A DNA stretch of 20,172 nt, from NCBI GenBank assembly GCA_964534315.1, contig CAZHOV010000109.1, forward strand, positions 1 through 20,172. Direction: 5' to 3'. Below the pieces are notes generated by a model. It was not told the DNA's origin, searched no databases, and was given only the letters and a program-made list of their open reading frames with translations. Positions 1-8,935 of the stretch are shown here, piece by piece. Origin of the DNA: CAZHOV01 sp964534315. GTDB taxonomy: Bacteria > Bacteroidota > Bacteroidia > Chitinophagales > Saprospiraceae. Within the stretch, counting starts at the first letter, position 1; each line of letters opens with the position of its first letter. A program made the translations under genes and the position numbers.

Positions 1-124
1 GTCAATTTCATTCGAACAAATTATTATACAAGCAATTTTGATTTGCCGCTTAATTCAAAATTTAATTACCCATTATTCAGTATAAATTACTAATTTTCCC
101 GAACAACAGTCAAATCTATTTGCC

Positions 125-1531
125 ATGGAAAAAATCAGCGTTTTCGACATCTTCAAGGTAGGCGTCGGGCCTTCGAGTTCTCATACAATGGGACCCTGGG
201 TAGCTGCCCTTTCGTTGTTAGAAAAACTGGGCGACCGAAAAGTAAAGTCGCTCGATGTAAACTTATACGGCTCACTCGCTAAAACTGGGCGCGGACACGG
301 AACGGATATTGCCGTGATGCTGGGCCTATGTGGATATGACCCGAAAACCATCCCGGTAGAAAATATCAACCGGTATATTGATGAAATCTATGAAATCCAG
401 AGCTTAAAACTGGGAGGAAATTATCAGATCCCCTTTTCCCCGTTAGAAAACATTCATTTTATTTTTGAAGTACACCCCTTTCACCCTAACGCACTTACTT
501 TTTTGGTCGATCTGGAGAATGGAGAGCATATAGAAGAAACTTATTTCTCCATAGGAGGCGGGTTCGTTATGCAAGGTAATGACACCATAGAGGAAGAAAG
601 CAATAGCCTTCCCTACCCGATCAATAGCGAACAGGATCTTAAGAATTGGATTAAGAATACCGGCTGGAGCATATCTGATATTGTAATGCGAAATGAAGAA
701 TACTGGCGCTCTGAGGAAGAAACCCGAAAAGGAGTGCTCAATATTTGGCGTACTATGCGTAACTGTATCTTCAGAGGATGCCACACCAAAGGAACCTTAC
801 CCGGCGGGTTGGGTGTACGTCGTAGAGCTGCGGAGATCAATACGCGGTTATTGCAAAATAAAGATTCAAACGATATTCAAGAATGGATGCAAGCCATTAA
901 AGAGATGGAAGCTTCCTTTGCCAATGTAACTACCTGGGTCAGTTGTTTTGCCCTTGCGGTCAATGAGGAAAATGCTTCATTTGGAAGGGTGGTAACTGCT
1001 CCAACCAATGGTGCCGCGGGAGTTATTCCGGCAGTACTGATGTATTTCATTTGTTTTTGCCCTAGTTACAAGGGGGAAGAAGATATCATCAGGTTTTTAT
1101 TGACGGCCAGCGAAATTGGCAGTCTGTTTAAAAAAGGTTCGACAATTTCAGCAGCTATGGGCGGCTGCCAGGCTGAAATAGGCGTCTCCTCAGCGATGGC
1201 TGCCGCAGGATTAACCGAGTGTATGGGCGGCACCCCTCAGCAGGCGATCATGGCTTCGGAAATTGCAATGGAACATCACCTCGGCCTCACCTGCGACCCC
1301 ATCGGCGGCCTGGTGCAAATCCCCTGCATCGAGCGCAATACCATGGGCGCTATGAAGGCCATCACTGCCGCAAAAATCGCCCTTTCCAGCGACCCTACCT
1401 TCGCCAAAGTCTCCCTGGACAACGTCATCAAAACCATGATGGAAACCGCTCTCGACATGAGCAACAAATACAAAGAAACTGCTGATGGCGGCCTGGCAAC
1501 AAATGTCTCCGTCGCAGTAACAGAGTGTTAA
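125..1531 (+). CDS. sdaA: L-serine ammonia-lyase (L-serine dehydratase), single-chain iron-sulfur type
   Basis: Cytoplasmic enzyme that deaminates L-serine to pyruvate and ammonia using an oxygen-sensitive [4Fe-4S] cluster. The 468 residues carry the N-terminal beta domain, with the family signature GPSSSHTMGP at residues 15-24, and the C-terminal alpha domain with KGTLPGGLGVRRR (222-234) and TAPTNGAAGVIPA (291-303). The cluster cysteines are recognisable as C348 (MGGCQAEIG), C390 (LTCDPIGG) and C401 (IPCIERN). The chain ends exactly on a cysteine (C468). In the Legionella enzyme a C-terminal cysteine folds back as the fourth cluster ligand, so the same is likely here. The length is normal for the fused one-chain form. 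The ATG at 125 puts the SSSHT motif at the usual distance from the N terminus. No Shine-Dalgarno or clear promoter is visible in the 124 bases upstream. It stands alone; the next plus-strand gene starts more than 300 bases away. Confidence 0.96.
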   Translation: MEKISVFDIFKVGVGPSSSHTMGPWVAALSLLEKLGDRKVKSLDVNLYGSLAKTGRGHGTDIAVMLGLCGYDPKTIPVENINRYIDEIYEIQSLKLGGNYQIPFSPLENIHFIFEVHPFHPNALTFLVDLENGEHIEETYFSIGGGFVMQGNDTIEEESNSLPYPINSEQDLKNWIKNTGWSISDIVMRNEEYWRSEEETRKGVLNIWRTMRNCIFRGCHTKGTLPGGLGVRRRAAEINTRLLQNKDSNDIQEWMQAIKEMEASFANVTTWVSCFALAVNEENASFGRVVTAPTNGAAGVIPAVLMYFICFCPSYKGEEDIIRFLLTASEIGSLFKKGSTISAAMGGCQAEIGVSSAMAAAGLTECMGGTPQQAIMASEIAMEHHLGLTCDPIGGLVQIPCIERNTMGAMKAITAAKIALSSDPTFAKVSLDNVIKTMMETALDMSNKYKETADGGLATNVSVAVTEC

Positions 1532-1560
1532 TGAAAGAAAAAATAATTACACCAATATCT

Positions 1561-1729
1561 CCCCCCTTGAACCTCTGAACCCTCTGATCCCCACTTAAAC
1601 CCTGATACCCTTGAACCTCTGAACCCCCTCTTGACCCCTGATACCTCGATACCCTGAAACCCTTGTCCCCCCCTTGTACCCCTGAACCCCTGATACCTCG
1701 ATACCTTGATACCCCGATCTCCTTGATTT
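1561..1729. repeat. Degenerate 8-9 bp tandem tract, unit about CCYTGAWAC
   Basis: This fills more than half of the 318 bp spacer between sdaA and the giant repeat protein. About 18 imperfect units run head to tail, such as CCTTGAAC, CCTCTGAAC, CCTGATAC and CTCGATAC. The plus strand is almost free of G except the single G in each unit. No gene is convincing here. A minus-strand reading frame exists, but its glycine/arginine-rich translation is simply the tract read in three bases. Function is unknown. Confidence 0.85.
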
Positions 1730-1776
1730 AATACAAACTTAACCTCCCTCCTAATATCCAACTCGGGTTTTGCCAC

Positions 1777-1784
1777 TACTTTTG
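1777..1784 (+). promoter_or_regulatory. Possible Bacteroidetes -7 element (TACTTTTG) for the repeat-protein gene
   Basis: TACTTTTG matches the Bacteroidetes -7 consensus TAnnTTTG and lies 65 bases before the ATG at 1850, a sensible leader length. No TTG lies at the usual -33 distance, so the match may be chance in AT-rich DNA. Confidence 0.35.
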
Positions 1785-1849
1785 TTCTTAATATATTTTC
1801 CATTCTTAACCAAATCTCATTACACACTATTTTATCAAAAACCTCAATT

Positions 1850-4800
1850 ATGGTAAAAATTCAACGCTCATGGCACTCCAATAGAGTTGCCCAATTCTTT
1901 TTTTCTCTTAGTTTAGTACTATTATTTTTAATGATCAGTTGCCTAACGATCAGTGCGCAGGTTGATCTGCAAATTACCGAAATCTACAATGGCCAGGAAG
2001 GAGAAGACCTCACGGTCGATTGGTTTGAGATCACTAATGTTGGAAACGCTCCCTGGATTAATGGCCTGAACCCGGATCTCTACTATGACGACGAATCAGC
2101 CTCCGCCGCTGATGCAGATATTATTCTGGCAATTACCGATATTCAACCTGACGAGTCTGTCATTGTATTAATAACCGATGACCCGATGGAAATTCCCGTT
2201 TTCGTTGGCGTATGGGGTCCAGTTATTGACCTCACTAATGTAAAAATCGGATTTTCTGACGGTGCTGGCTTGAGTGGCGGCGGCGATGCCGTCACTTTAT
2301 GGCTTGGCGATCCAAGCTCCACTAATCCCGTTGATTCAGAAGCCTACCCCGATGCCAGTAACAATGATGGCCAAACCTATGATGTAGACCTCGCTGCCTT
2401 TAGCATGGTAGGCAATGCCAATGGAGCCGTCCAGACCATTGCGCTTGGAGGAGATAATATGGACACTCCCAATATCGGATCGCCCGGTAATGGCGGCGCT
2501 ACAGGAGTTGACCCTGGCGCTCCTGTCGTGATGGGCAACCAGATGCTTGCAGGGTATTTTCATAACGTGCCAGACATTGGTCCAGCAATTATTTCTGTTG
2601 ACCTCAATGACCCAACCGATAAAATATTGAACGATGGTATTCCTTTAATTATAGAAGATGCCGACAATTCTCTGAGTGAAGTAACAGCTACCGTTTTCAG
2701 TGATAACTTTGATGTTCTGCCAGTCGGTAATTTCAACCTCTCCGGCCCAATCTCCAACCCTATCCTATCCATCGATCCTGTTCAGGCCGGATATGTGAAT
2801 ATTTTGGTGGTTGCCACGGATACTGCCGGTAATCAGGGCAATTACCTGGTATTTTTAGCTGTATCAGATGCTACCATTGACCCCGCGTCCACACGCTTCC
2901 ATGCAGGTGCCTCTGATGGCTCTACAGCCATCGCCGTTGATAATGATTTCATGTGGGTAGCAGATGATGAAAATCAAACACTCCGGCTTTTCAATCGGGA
3001 CACTTCCGGTTTGCCTGCCTATTCGATGAACTTTAATAACGACCTTGGGTCTGATGAAGAGGTCGATATTGAAGGTTCTTTTCGGGTGAATGACACCATC
3101 TACTGGATGGGATCGCATACCAACCAAGACCGGTCCGTTATTTTCAAAACGATAGAAACGGGATCAGGGCAAAATGCTACCCTGGCCTATGGTGGAAAAT
3201 ACGAAGACCTGCGAGATGACCTAATCGCCTGGGATGATAATGACGAGCACGGATTTGGCTCTGGCTTTTTTGGGTTTTCTGTTAGTTTCGAAATCGAAGG
3301 CTTAGCTGCCGATCCTAATAATCCTGATGGTGCCCTTTTAGCCTTCCGCGGCCCGTTGGTCAACGGAGATGCGCTTTTATTGCCGGTAACCAACTACCAA
3401 ACCATCGTCTCTAATAACCCTGTTCCCAATAGTGCTGCCTTTGGTACACCTATTTTATTAGATCTTCAAGGACATAGTATCAGAAGTATAGAGTGCAACG
3501 ACGATGGTTGCCTGATCGTTGGCGGCCCCTTTGCAACAACGAATGATTTCCGGCTTTATACCTGGACAGGCAACTCAGCCGATAGCCCTGAACTAAGAGC
3601 AGCTGACTTGACCGCTCAGGCAAACATGAGTGCATTCGAAGGTATTGTAGAACTACCTTCCGGTCCATTCTTAGGTAGTGATGGAGATAATATAGAAGTT
3701 ACGTTATTGATAGATTGCGGTACCTTCGATTATTATGGAGATGGCACCGAAGCTAAAGATTTACCCAATGACGAATGGAAAAAATTCAGAACAGAAAAAG
3801 TAACGCTGGGTACAGTTGAAATCCCGCCAGTAGCCAATCCCGGCGATATCGTTATCAGTGAAATCTTGCAAAATCCTGCAGCAGTAACCGATGCAGATGG
3901 CGAATGGTTAGAACTTTTCAATACTACTCTTGGCGATATCGACATCAATGGTTGGATAATAGCTGATAATGGCTCGGACACGATTATCATTGACAATGGT
4001 GGCCCATTGGTGATCGAAGCCGGAGCCTATTTAGTCATTGGCGCAAACTCCGACACGATGCTCAATGGAGGCGTGATGGTAGATTATGCCTACGATAGTG
4101 GATTTACCTTAGCAAATGGTGCCGACGAGGTTATATTAATAGCCAGCGACTCTACCGAAATTGACCGTGTAGAATATGATGGAGGCCCTGATTTCCCAGA
4201 TCCCGAAGGAGCTTCCATGGCCCTGCAAGCCACCAATTTCGATAATAATGACGGGGCCAACTGGTGTGAAGCGGTAACTGCCTACGGAGACGGTGACCTG
4301 GGAACCCCTGGTGCGCCAAATGACTGCCCTGCTCCTGCCGCTCCCGACCTTCAAATCACCGAAATGTGGGTTGGCCAGGATGGTGACGACTTAACGGAAG
4401 ATTGGTTTGAGATCACCAACTTCGGTGATGAAGCCTGGATAAGTGGAGTCAATGAAGATCTATTCTACGATGATGACTCTCAAGACCCTATTTCTGCTGA
4501 TCCGATCAATGGCATCAATGATATTCAACCCGGAGAAAGTGTCATCGTAATGATAGGTGTAGCTGCCGATGCAGATAGCTTTTTCGATGTCTGGAGTCCG
4601 GATTATGATTTGACAGGAATTGAAATCGGATGGACTGACGGCTCTGGCCTTAGCCAGGGTGGTGATGGCGTTACCTTATTCCTGGGTGGTCCTTCAGTTA
4701 TGAATATCGTTGATTTTGAATCTTATCCTCCTCCTGCTTCAGGTGTTTCTTATGATGTGGTACTGGAAGCTTTTAGTATGGAAGGTGCCGGAATAGATAC

Positions 4801-7800
4801 GCTCGGAACGAACATTGCTGTTGCTACTACTGCCACCGCGGGCAGCGATGGAATGGAACCGGCTATCGGCTCACCAGGAAATCAAGGGCCTATTGTTACT
4901 CCAGCAGCCGAATTGGTTATTACAGAAATATTCCCTGGTCAATCCGGGGATGACCTGACTGAAGACTGGTTTGAGATTAGGAATATAGGAAATGCCCCCT
5001 GGGTGGCCGGAGTAGACTCCACCCTATTCTACGACGACGAATCAGCAGATCCCGCCGATGCGGTACCGGTTCAGGGAATCGAAACGATCCTACCCGGTGC
5101 AACCGCAGTAATCCTATTAACTGACACCCCGGCTGACACCCTTACGTTTATTGATATTTGGAGTCCTGTTATCGACTTGACAGGGGTAGAAATAGGCTTT
5201 GCAGATGGCTCCGGACTTGGCGGAGGTGGCGACGCCGTCACCCTTTGGGCGGGCGATCCCAATACTACCATGCCAATCGATATGGCCGCTTACCCCGATA
5301 CGGATCTCTTTGACGGTCAATCTTATGATGTGGACTTACAGGAATTTAGCGTAGTGGGCAATGCCAATGGTGCCGTAGAAACCCTTGCCCAAGGAGGCGA
5401 CAATATGGAGGTGCCCAATATCGGCTCTCCGGGCGACGGACTGGCCATTGCACCCTTTACCGGCTTAGTGATCACGGAAATTTTCTCCGGTCAGCAGGGC
5501 GATGACTTGACCGAAGACTGGTTTGAAATTAAAAATACCGGCAATACAGCCTGGGTATCGGGCGTAGATCCAGCTTTATTCTATGACGACGAATCCATGA
5601 GCGCCGCCGATGCAGATACGATCTTTGGTATTGCTTCTATCGAGCCTGGTGCTACGGCGATCGTAGTGATTACTGACAATCCAGCTGCAGATACGACTAG
5701 CTTTATCAATATCTGGAGCGAGGTTATAGATCTATCTGGAGTAGAAATCGGATATACAGACGGTGCCGGATTAAGTGGCAATGGAGACGCCGTTACTTTG
5801 TGGTTAGGAGACCCCACTATGGTTTCATTCATTGATACCGCTTCCTACCCCGCAACCAATGCTTTTGACGGTCAATCCTGGGATGTAGAGCTCGACACCT
5901 TTAGCGTTGTAGGCAATGCCAACGGTGCTGTACAGACCATCGCCACGGCTGGTAGCTCGGGAGATGTCCCCAATATCGGCTCTCCGGGTGACGGACTAGC
6001 CATTCCGCCTCAAACAGGGCTGAAAATCACCGAAATGTTTCCTGGACAGGCGGGAGATGATCTGACCGAAGATTGGTTTGAAATTGAAAACACCGGTACT
6101 ACCACCTGGGTATCAGGAGTAGATCCCGACCTGTACTATGACGACGAATCTGCCGATCCTGTTGATGCGGTGATCATCCAGGGGATAGACAGCATCCAGC
6201 CTGGAGCTACGGCAATAGTTCTATTAACCGATGCTCCTGCAGACACGCTTACCTTTATTGATATTTGGAGTGAAGTGATTGACTTGACAGGCGTAGAAAT
6301 TGGTTTTGCCGATGGTTCCGGACTTGGAGGGGGCGGCGATGCGGTAACCCTTTGGCTGGGTGATCCGAACGCTGTTCTTCCCATAGATACTGCGTCCTAC
6401 CCCGAAACCGATGCTTTTGACGGTCAATCCTGGGACGTGCTATTAGGTGAATTTAGCGTAGTGGGCAATGCCAACGGTGCTGTACAGACCCTGGCCTTAG
6501 GAGGCGATAATATGGATACGCCTAATATCGGTTCTCCAGGTAACGGTTTTGCGATACCTCCGGTCTCCGGTCTGAAAATAACAGAAGTATTCCCAGGTCA
6601 GCAAGGCGAAGACTTGACAGTCGACTGGTTTGAAATCAGAAATACAGATACCACCGCCTGGATATCCGGTATTGATCCAGACCTTTACTATGATGATGAG
6701 TCTGCCGATCCTTCCGATGCGGTGATCATTACTGGAATTGACACCATCCAGCCTGGAGAGCGTGTCATTGTCTTGATCACTGATCTGGCAGATGATACCA
6801 CCACCTTCATAGATGTATGGAGTCCCGTGATTGACCTTTCCAATGTACAGATCGGTTTAACCGACGGTTCAGGACTTAGCGGAGATGGCGATGCCGTTGC
6901 TTTATGGCTAGGTAATCCAAATGATTTCTTACCCATAGATATCGCTACTTATCCAGAGACCTCCCTATTTGACGGACAGTCCTTTGATAGCGATCTAAAT
7001 ACATTTAGTGTAGTTGGGAATGCCAATGGTGCCGTTCAGACGATCGCTCTTGGCGGTGACAATATGGATGTACCCAATATTGGCTCTCCGGGTGATGGAC
7101 TGGCCATTCCACAGGTGACTGGTTTGGAAATCACGGAGATTTTTGCTGGTCAGGAAGGAGAAGACTTGACAGCTGATTGGATTGAAATTAAGAATACCGG
7201 AACCACTGCCTGGGTGTCGGGTGTAGATCCCGATCTTTTCTACGATGACGAATCTGCTGACCCCGCTGATGCCGTATTGATCCAAGGCATTACGGATATT
7301 CAACCTGATGAGACAGTAATTGTACTGATCACCGATGATCCCGCTGCCGACACTACCCAATTTGTGGATGTTTGGAGTCCGGTAATTATTTTAGATGGTA
7401 TTGAAATTGGATTTACCGATGGTGCTGGTTTAAGCGGAGATGGAGATGCTGCTACCTTATGGTTGGGTGATCCAACTAATGTTTTACCGCTCGATATTGC
7501 TTCTTATCCGGATACCGAATCCTTTGATGGACAGTCTTATGACAGCGATCTCGACGAGTTTAGTGTAGTTGGCAATGCAAATGGTGCCGTTCAGACTATT
7601 GCTCTTGGTGGTGACAATATGGATGTGCCCAATATTGGTTCGCCTGGTAACCTGGGGCCAGTGGTCAATACAGAACATTTACCGACAAATGCCTCAATCC
7701 TTGTCTATCCAAATCCTACTCAGGATTGGATTACGATTGAGTTCGGGAATGGAGATGCCATAGAAATGATCCAGATAGTAGACTTAGCCGGTAAGGTAGT

Positions 7801-7927
7801 TTACGCTCGGGAAGTCGATACTTTCGGAACCTTACAGATCAACCTCTCTGACCTGCCTGCTTCGGTTTATTATTTGCAAGTAAGGGGAGTACATGGCATT
7901 GCTACGGAGAAGATTGTGAAGCAGTAA
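1850..7927 (+). CDS. Giant secreted repeat protein: lamin-tail-like repeats, beta-propeller-like region, T9SS type A sorting domain
   Basis: A 2025-residue exported protein, probably displayed on or released from the cell surface through the type IX secretion system. A signal peptide (hydrophobic core about 16-34, cleavage near ISAQ at 34-37) is followed by a first lamin-tail-like repeat (about 38-217), a cadherin/Ig-like stretch (about 225-345), a region resembling a DUF3616-type beta-propeller (about 354-657; DDENQTLRLF, EIEGLAADP) and a canonical lamin-tail domain (665-827; GEWLELFNT, NGWIIAD). Six further repeats of the first type start at residues 833, 1021, 1205, 1390, 1574 and 1758. 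The C terminus (about 1944-2025) is a type A sorting domain with YPNPTQDW at 1953-1960 and a closing KIVKQ. The repeats share the core DWFEI-N, FYDDES, GDAVTLW, FDGQS, VGNANGAVQT and NIGSPG. They are very rich in Asp, suggesting calcium-bound beta folds (inference). No catalytic motif is visible, so adhesion or matrix function is a guess. Confidence 0.9.
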   Translation: MVKIQRSWHSNRVAQFFFSLSLVLLFLMISCLTISAQVDLQITEIYNGQEGEDLTVDWFEITNVGNAPWINGLNPDLYYDDESASAADADIILAITDIQPDESVIVLITDDPMEIPVFVGVWGPVIDLTNVKIGFSDGAGLSGGGDAVTLWLGDPSSTNPVDSEAYPDASNNDGQTYDVDLAAFSMVGNANGAVQTIALGGDNMDTPNIGSPGNGGATGVDPGAPVVMGNQMLAGYFHNVPDIGPAIISVDLNDPTDKILNDGIPLIIEDADNSLSEVTATVFSDNFDVLPVGNFNLSGPISNPILSIDPVQAGYVNILVVATDTAGNQGNYLVFLAVSDATIDPASTRFHAGASDGSTAIAVDNDFMWVADDENQTLRLFNRDTSGLPAYSMNFNNDLGSDEEVDIEGSFRVNDTIYWMGSHTNQDRSVIFKTIETGSGQNATLAYGGKYEDLRDDLIAWDDNDEHGFGSGFFGFSVSFEIEGLAADPNNPDGALLAFRGPLVNGDALLLPVTNYQTIVSNNPVPNSAAFGTPILLDLQGHSIRSIECNDDGCLIVGGPFATTNDFRLYTWTGNSADSPELRAADLTAQANMSAFEGIVELPSGPFLGSDGDNIEVTLLIDCGTFDYYGDGTEAKDLPNDEWKKFRTEKVTLGTVEIPPVANPGDIVISEILQNPAAVTDADGEWLELFNTTLGDIDINGWIIADNGSDTIIIDNGGPLVIEAGAYLVIGANSDTMLNGGVMVDYAYDSGFTLANGADEVILIASDSTEIDRVEYDGGPDFPDPEGASMALQATNFDNNDGANWCEAVTAYGDGDLGTPGAPNDCPAPAAPDLQITEMWVGQDGDDLTEDWFEITNFGDEAWISGVNEDLFYDDDSQDPISADPINGINDIQPGESVIVMIGVAADADSFFDVWSPDYDLTGIEIGWTDGSGLSQGGDGVTLFLGGPSVMNIVDFESYPPPASGVSYDVVLEAFSMEGAGIDTLGTNIAVATTATAGSDGMEPAIGSPGNQGPIVTPAAELVITEIFPGQSGDDLTEDWFEIRNIGNAPWVAGVDSTLFYDDESADPADAVPVQGIETILPGATAVILLTDTPADTLTFIDIWSPVIDLTGVEIGFADGSGLGGGGDAVTLWAGDPNTTMPIDMAAYPDTDLFDGQSYDVDLQEFSVVGNANGAVETLAQGGDNMEVPNIGSPGDGLAIAPFTGLVITEIFSGQQGDDLTEDWFEIKNTGNTAWVSGVDPALFYDDESMSAADADTIFGIASIEPGATAIVVITDNPAADTTSFINIWSEVIDLSGVEIGYTDGAGLSGNGDAVTLWLGDPTMVSFIDTASYPATNAFDGQSWDVELDTFSVVGNANGAVQTIATAGSSGDVPNIGSPGDGLAIPPQTGLKITEMFPGQAGDDLTEDWFEIENTGTTTWVSGVDPDLYYDDESADPVDAVIIQGIDSIQPGATAIVLLTDAPADTLTFIDIWSEVIDLTGVEIGFADGSGLGGGGDAVTLWLGDPNAVLPIDTASYPETDAFDGQSWDVLLGEFSVVGNANGAVQTLALGGDNMDTPNIGSPGNGFAIPPVSGLKITEVFPGQQGEDLTVDWFEIRNTDTTAWISGIDPDLYYDDESADPSDAVIITGIDTIQPGERVIVLITDLADDTTTFIDVWSPVIDLSNVQIGLTDGSGLSGDGDAVALWLGNPNDFLPIDIATYPETSLFDGQSFDSDLNTFSVVGNANGAVQTIALGGDNMDVPNIGSPGDGLAIPQVTGLEITEIFAGQEGEDLTADWIEIKNTGTTAWVSGVDPDLFYDDESADPADAVLIQGITDIQPDETVIVLITDDPAADTTQFVDVWSPVIILDGIEIGFTDGAGLSGDGDAATLWLGDPTNVLPLDIASYPDTESFDGQSYDSDLDEFSVVGNANGAVQTIALGGDNMDVPNIGSPGNLGPVVNTEHLPTNASILVYPNPTQDWITIEFGNGDAIEMIQIVDLAGKVVYAREVDTFGTLQINLSDLPASVYYLQVRGVHGIATEKIVKQ
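1961..2500 (+). repeat. Lamin-tail-like coding repeat 1 (isolated copy)
   Basis: First copy of the long repeat, just after the signal peptide and separated from the other six by about 1.85 kb of different domains. Its wording is closest to the last copy: both have GQEGEDLT, ITDIQPDE and VIVLITDDP. Confidence 0.85.
4346..4890 (+). repeat. Lamin-tail-like coding repeat 2 (most diverged copy)
   Basis: Keeps the DWFEITN, FYDDDS and GDGVTLFLGG core but has lost the VGNANGAVQT segment. In its place is a different Thr/Ala-rich stretch before the shared GSPGNQG end. Confidence 0.8.
4910..7660 (+). repeat. Five tandem coding repeats (3-7), period 552-555 bp
   Basis: Copies begin at 4910, 5462, 6017, 6569 and 7121, giving spacings of 552, 555, 552 and 552 bp (184-185 residues). 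Each starts with a (G/E)L-ITE motif and ends with NIGSPG. The stretch coding for FSVVGNANGAVQT and the stretch coding for LT-DWFEI are the best conserved at DNA level. This fits duplication followed by drift and perhaps gene conversion. Confidence 0.9.
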
Positions 7928-7957
7928 AGGGCAAACTGTAAACATATACTTACATGG

Positions 7958-8005
7958 AGAAAGTGGCTCGAAACACCAAAGGTGTTTTGAACCACTTTCT
8001 TTTTC
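7958..8005 (+). terminator. Intrinsic terminator after the giant repeat protein
   Basis: Two 20-base arms (7958-7977 and 7981-8000) pair with only two G-U wobbles around an AAA loop. The hairpin is followed by a TTTTT run. It starts 30 bases after the stop codon, a textbook position. Confidence 0.9.
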
Positions 8006-8077
8006 TAATCTTTTACGAAAAATTTCAAAAGATGCATAAATTTACCCTTTCCTTTTCCTCACCACTCAACTACTAAC

Positions 8078-8252
8078 TGAGGGGTGAGCATAAATAATAT
8101 AAGGAAATCAAATACTTCGGACCAATTATTTATTGAACCCCTTCAGGGTTCTAAAAATGAATGCATCCACTAACCCCGCATTTTATACGGGGCTATACAT
8201 ATTAAAGGCTTTCAGCCTTTTGGTTGATTTTCCAAATTATGCTCACCCCTCA
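8078..8252. mobile_element. MITE/REP-like 175 bp non-coding element with terminal inverted repeats
   Basis: The ends are a perfect 16 bp inverted repeat (TGAGGGGTGAGCATAA at 8078-8093, its complement at 8237-8252), with further partial inner symmetry (GGAAATCAA on one side, the complement of GGAAAATCAA on the other). Inside are three hairpins: GAACCC/GGGTTC (8135-8151), CCCCG/CGGGG (8174-8192) and AAAGGCT/AGCCTTT (8204-8220). There is no reading frame for a transposase, so it would have to be mobilised in trans. Copies of an ACTAACT-type tract lie on both sides. The hairpin set resembles palindromic repeats I associate with other Bacteroidota genomes; that link is from memory and unchecked. 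Confidence 0.7.
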
Positions 8253-8290
8253 ACCACTAACTACTAACCACTAACTACTAACTACTAACT
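8253..8290. repeat. ACTAACT/ACCACTAACT short tandem tract
   Basis: Units of 7 bp (CTAACTA) and 10 bp (ACCACTAACT) alternate right up to 9 bases before the CYTH gene's ATG. A short related piece (CAACTACTAACT) lies on the far side of the hairpin element at 8068-8079. Confidence 0.8.
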
Positions 8291-8299
8291 GTATAACCT

Positions 8300-8806
8300 A
8301 TGGCATTTTTAAACATCGAAATCAAAGCGCGTTCTTCTAATCATGAATTTGTAAGAGATCGATTGCTGGCGGAACAAGCGGCTTTTAGAGGTAAAGATCA
8401 CCAAATCGACACCTACTTTAAGGTAGCAAACGGGCGATTGAAGCTACGGGAAGGGAATATTGAAAACGCCTTGATCCATTACCATCGCCCCGATCAGGAA
8501 GGCCCAAAAGCCTCAGAGGTAACCCTTTACCAGTCAGAGCCGGAATCTAATCTGAAGGCGATTTTAACCAATGCATTAGGAATCTTCAAGGTTGTCGATA
8601 AGCAACGAGAGATCTATTTTATTGAAAATGTCAAATTTCATATTGACACGGTAATGGACTTGGGCAGCTTCGTGGAGATTGAAGCGATAGACCGCACCGG
8701 GGAAATTGGAAAAGAAAAACTGCTGGATCAATGCCGGTATTACATGGACCTTCTGGGAATCAGTGAAGAAGACCTGGTGGAAGGGTCTTACAGTGATATG
8801 TTGTGA
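8300..8806 (+). CDS. CYTH-domain protein, class IV adenylate cyclase-like
   Basis: A 168-residue single-domain cytoplasmic protein of the CYTH (triphosphate tunnel) superfamily. The N-terminal NIEIKAR (5-11) is the first-strand motif. The first Glu of the general ExExK pattern is Asn here, as in the class IV adenylate cyclase-like subgroup. Further family marks are DTYFKV, GRLKLREG (residues 45-52), a YHRPDQ strand, DKQREIYF and the C-terminal metal-binding pattern DLGSFVEIEA. These acidic and basic side chains would line the tunnel that binds triphosphate with Mg or Mn. Whether it makes cAMP, hydrolyses triphosphate, or acts on another nucleotide cannot be told from sequence. The only upstream DNA is the short tandem tract and the hairpin element. 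The DUF4407 gene follows after 129 bp. Confidence 0.85.
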   Translation: MAFLNIEIKARSSNHEFVRDRLLAEQAAFRGKDHQIDTYFKVANGRLKLREGNIENALIHYHRPDQEGPKASEVTLYQSEPESNLKAILTNALGIFKVVDKQREIYFIENVKFHIDTVMDLGSFVEIEAIDRTGEIGKEKLLDQCRYYMDLLGISEEDLVEGSYSDML

Positions 8807-8935
8807 TCTTCCATATAATTTCCATCCTGCTTAATCGAATAAATTCCCTCACACTTCTTTTTAACATTCATCTTATAAGAGAATTCCGTTGGGATTCGTT
8901 AAACCCACATTTTTTTCATTAAAACCGTTGTTAAG

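Noticed and set aside
1561..1729. CRISPR array
   Set aside because: Units are 8-9 bp without spacers and no cas gene is present.
1528..1827. Minus-strand 99-codon frame with a Gly/Arg-rich, collagen-like translation
   Set aside because: It is the 8-9 bp tandem tract read as codons; it has no conserved features and no promoter.
2336..7678. Many antisense frames inside the giant repeat protein gene
   Set aside because: They recur with the coding repeats, have Ser/Pro-rich translations and match shadows of the Asp- and Gly-rich forward frame.
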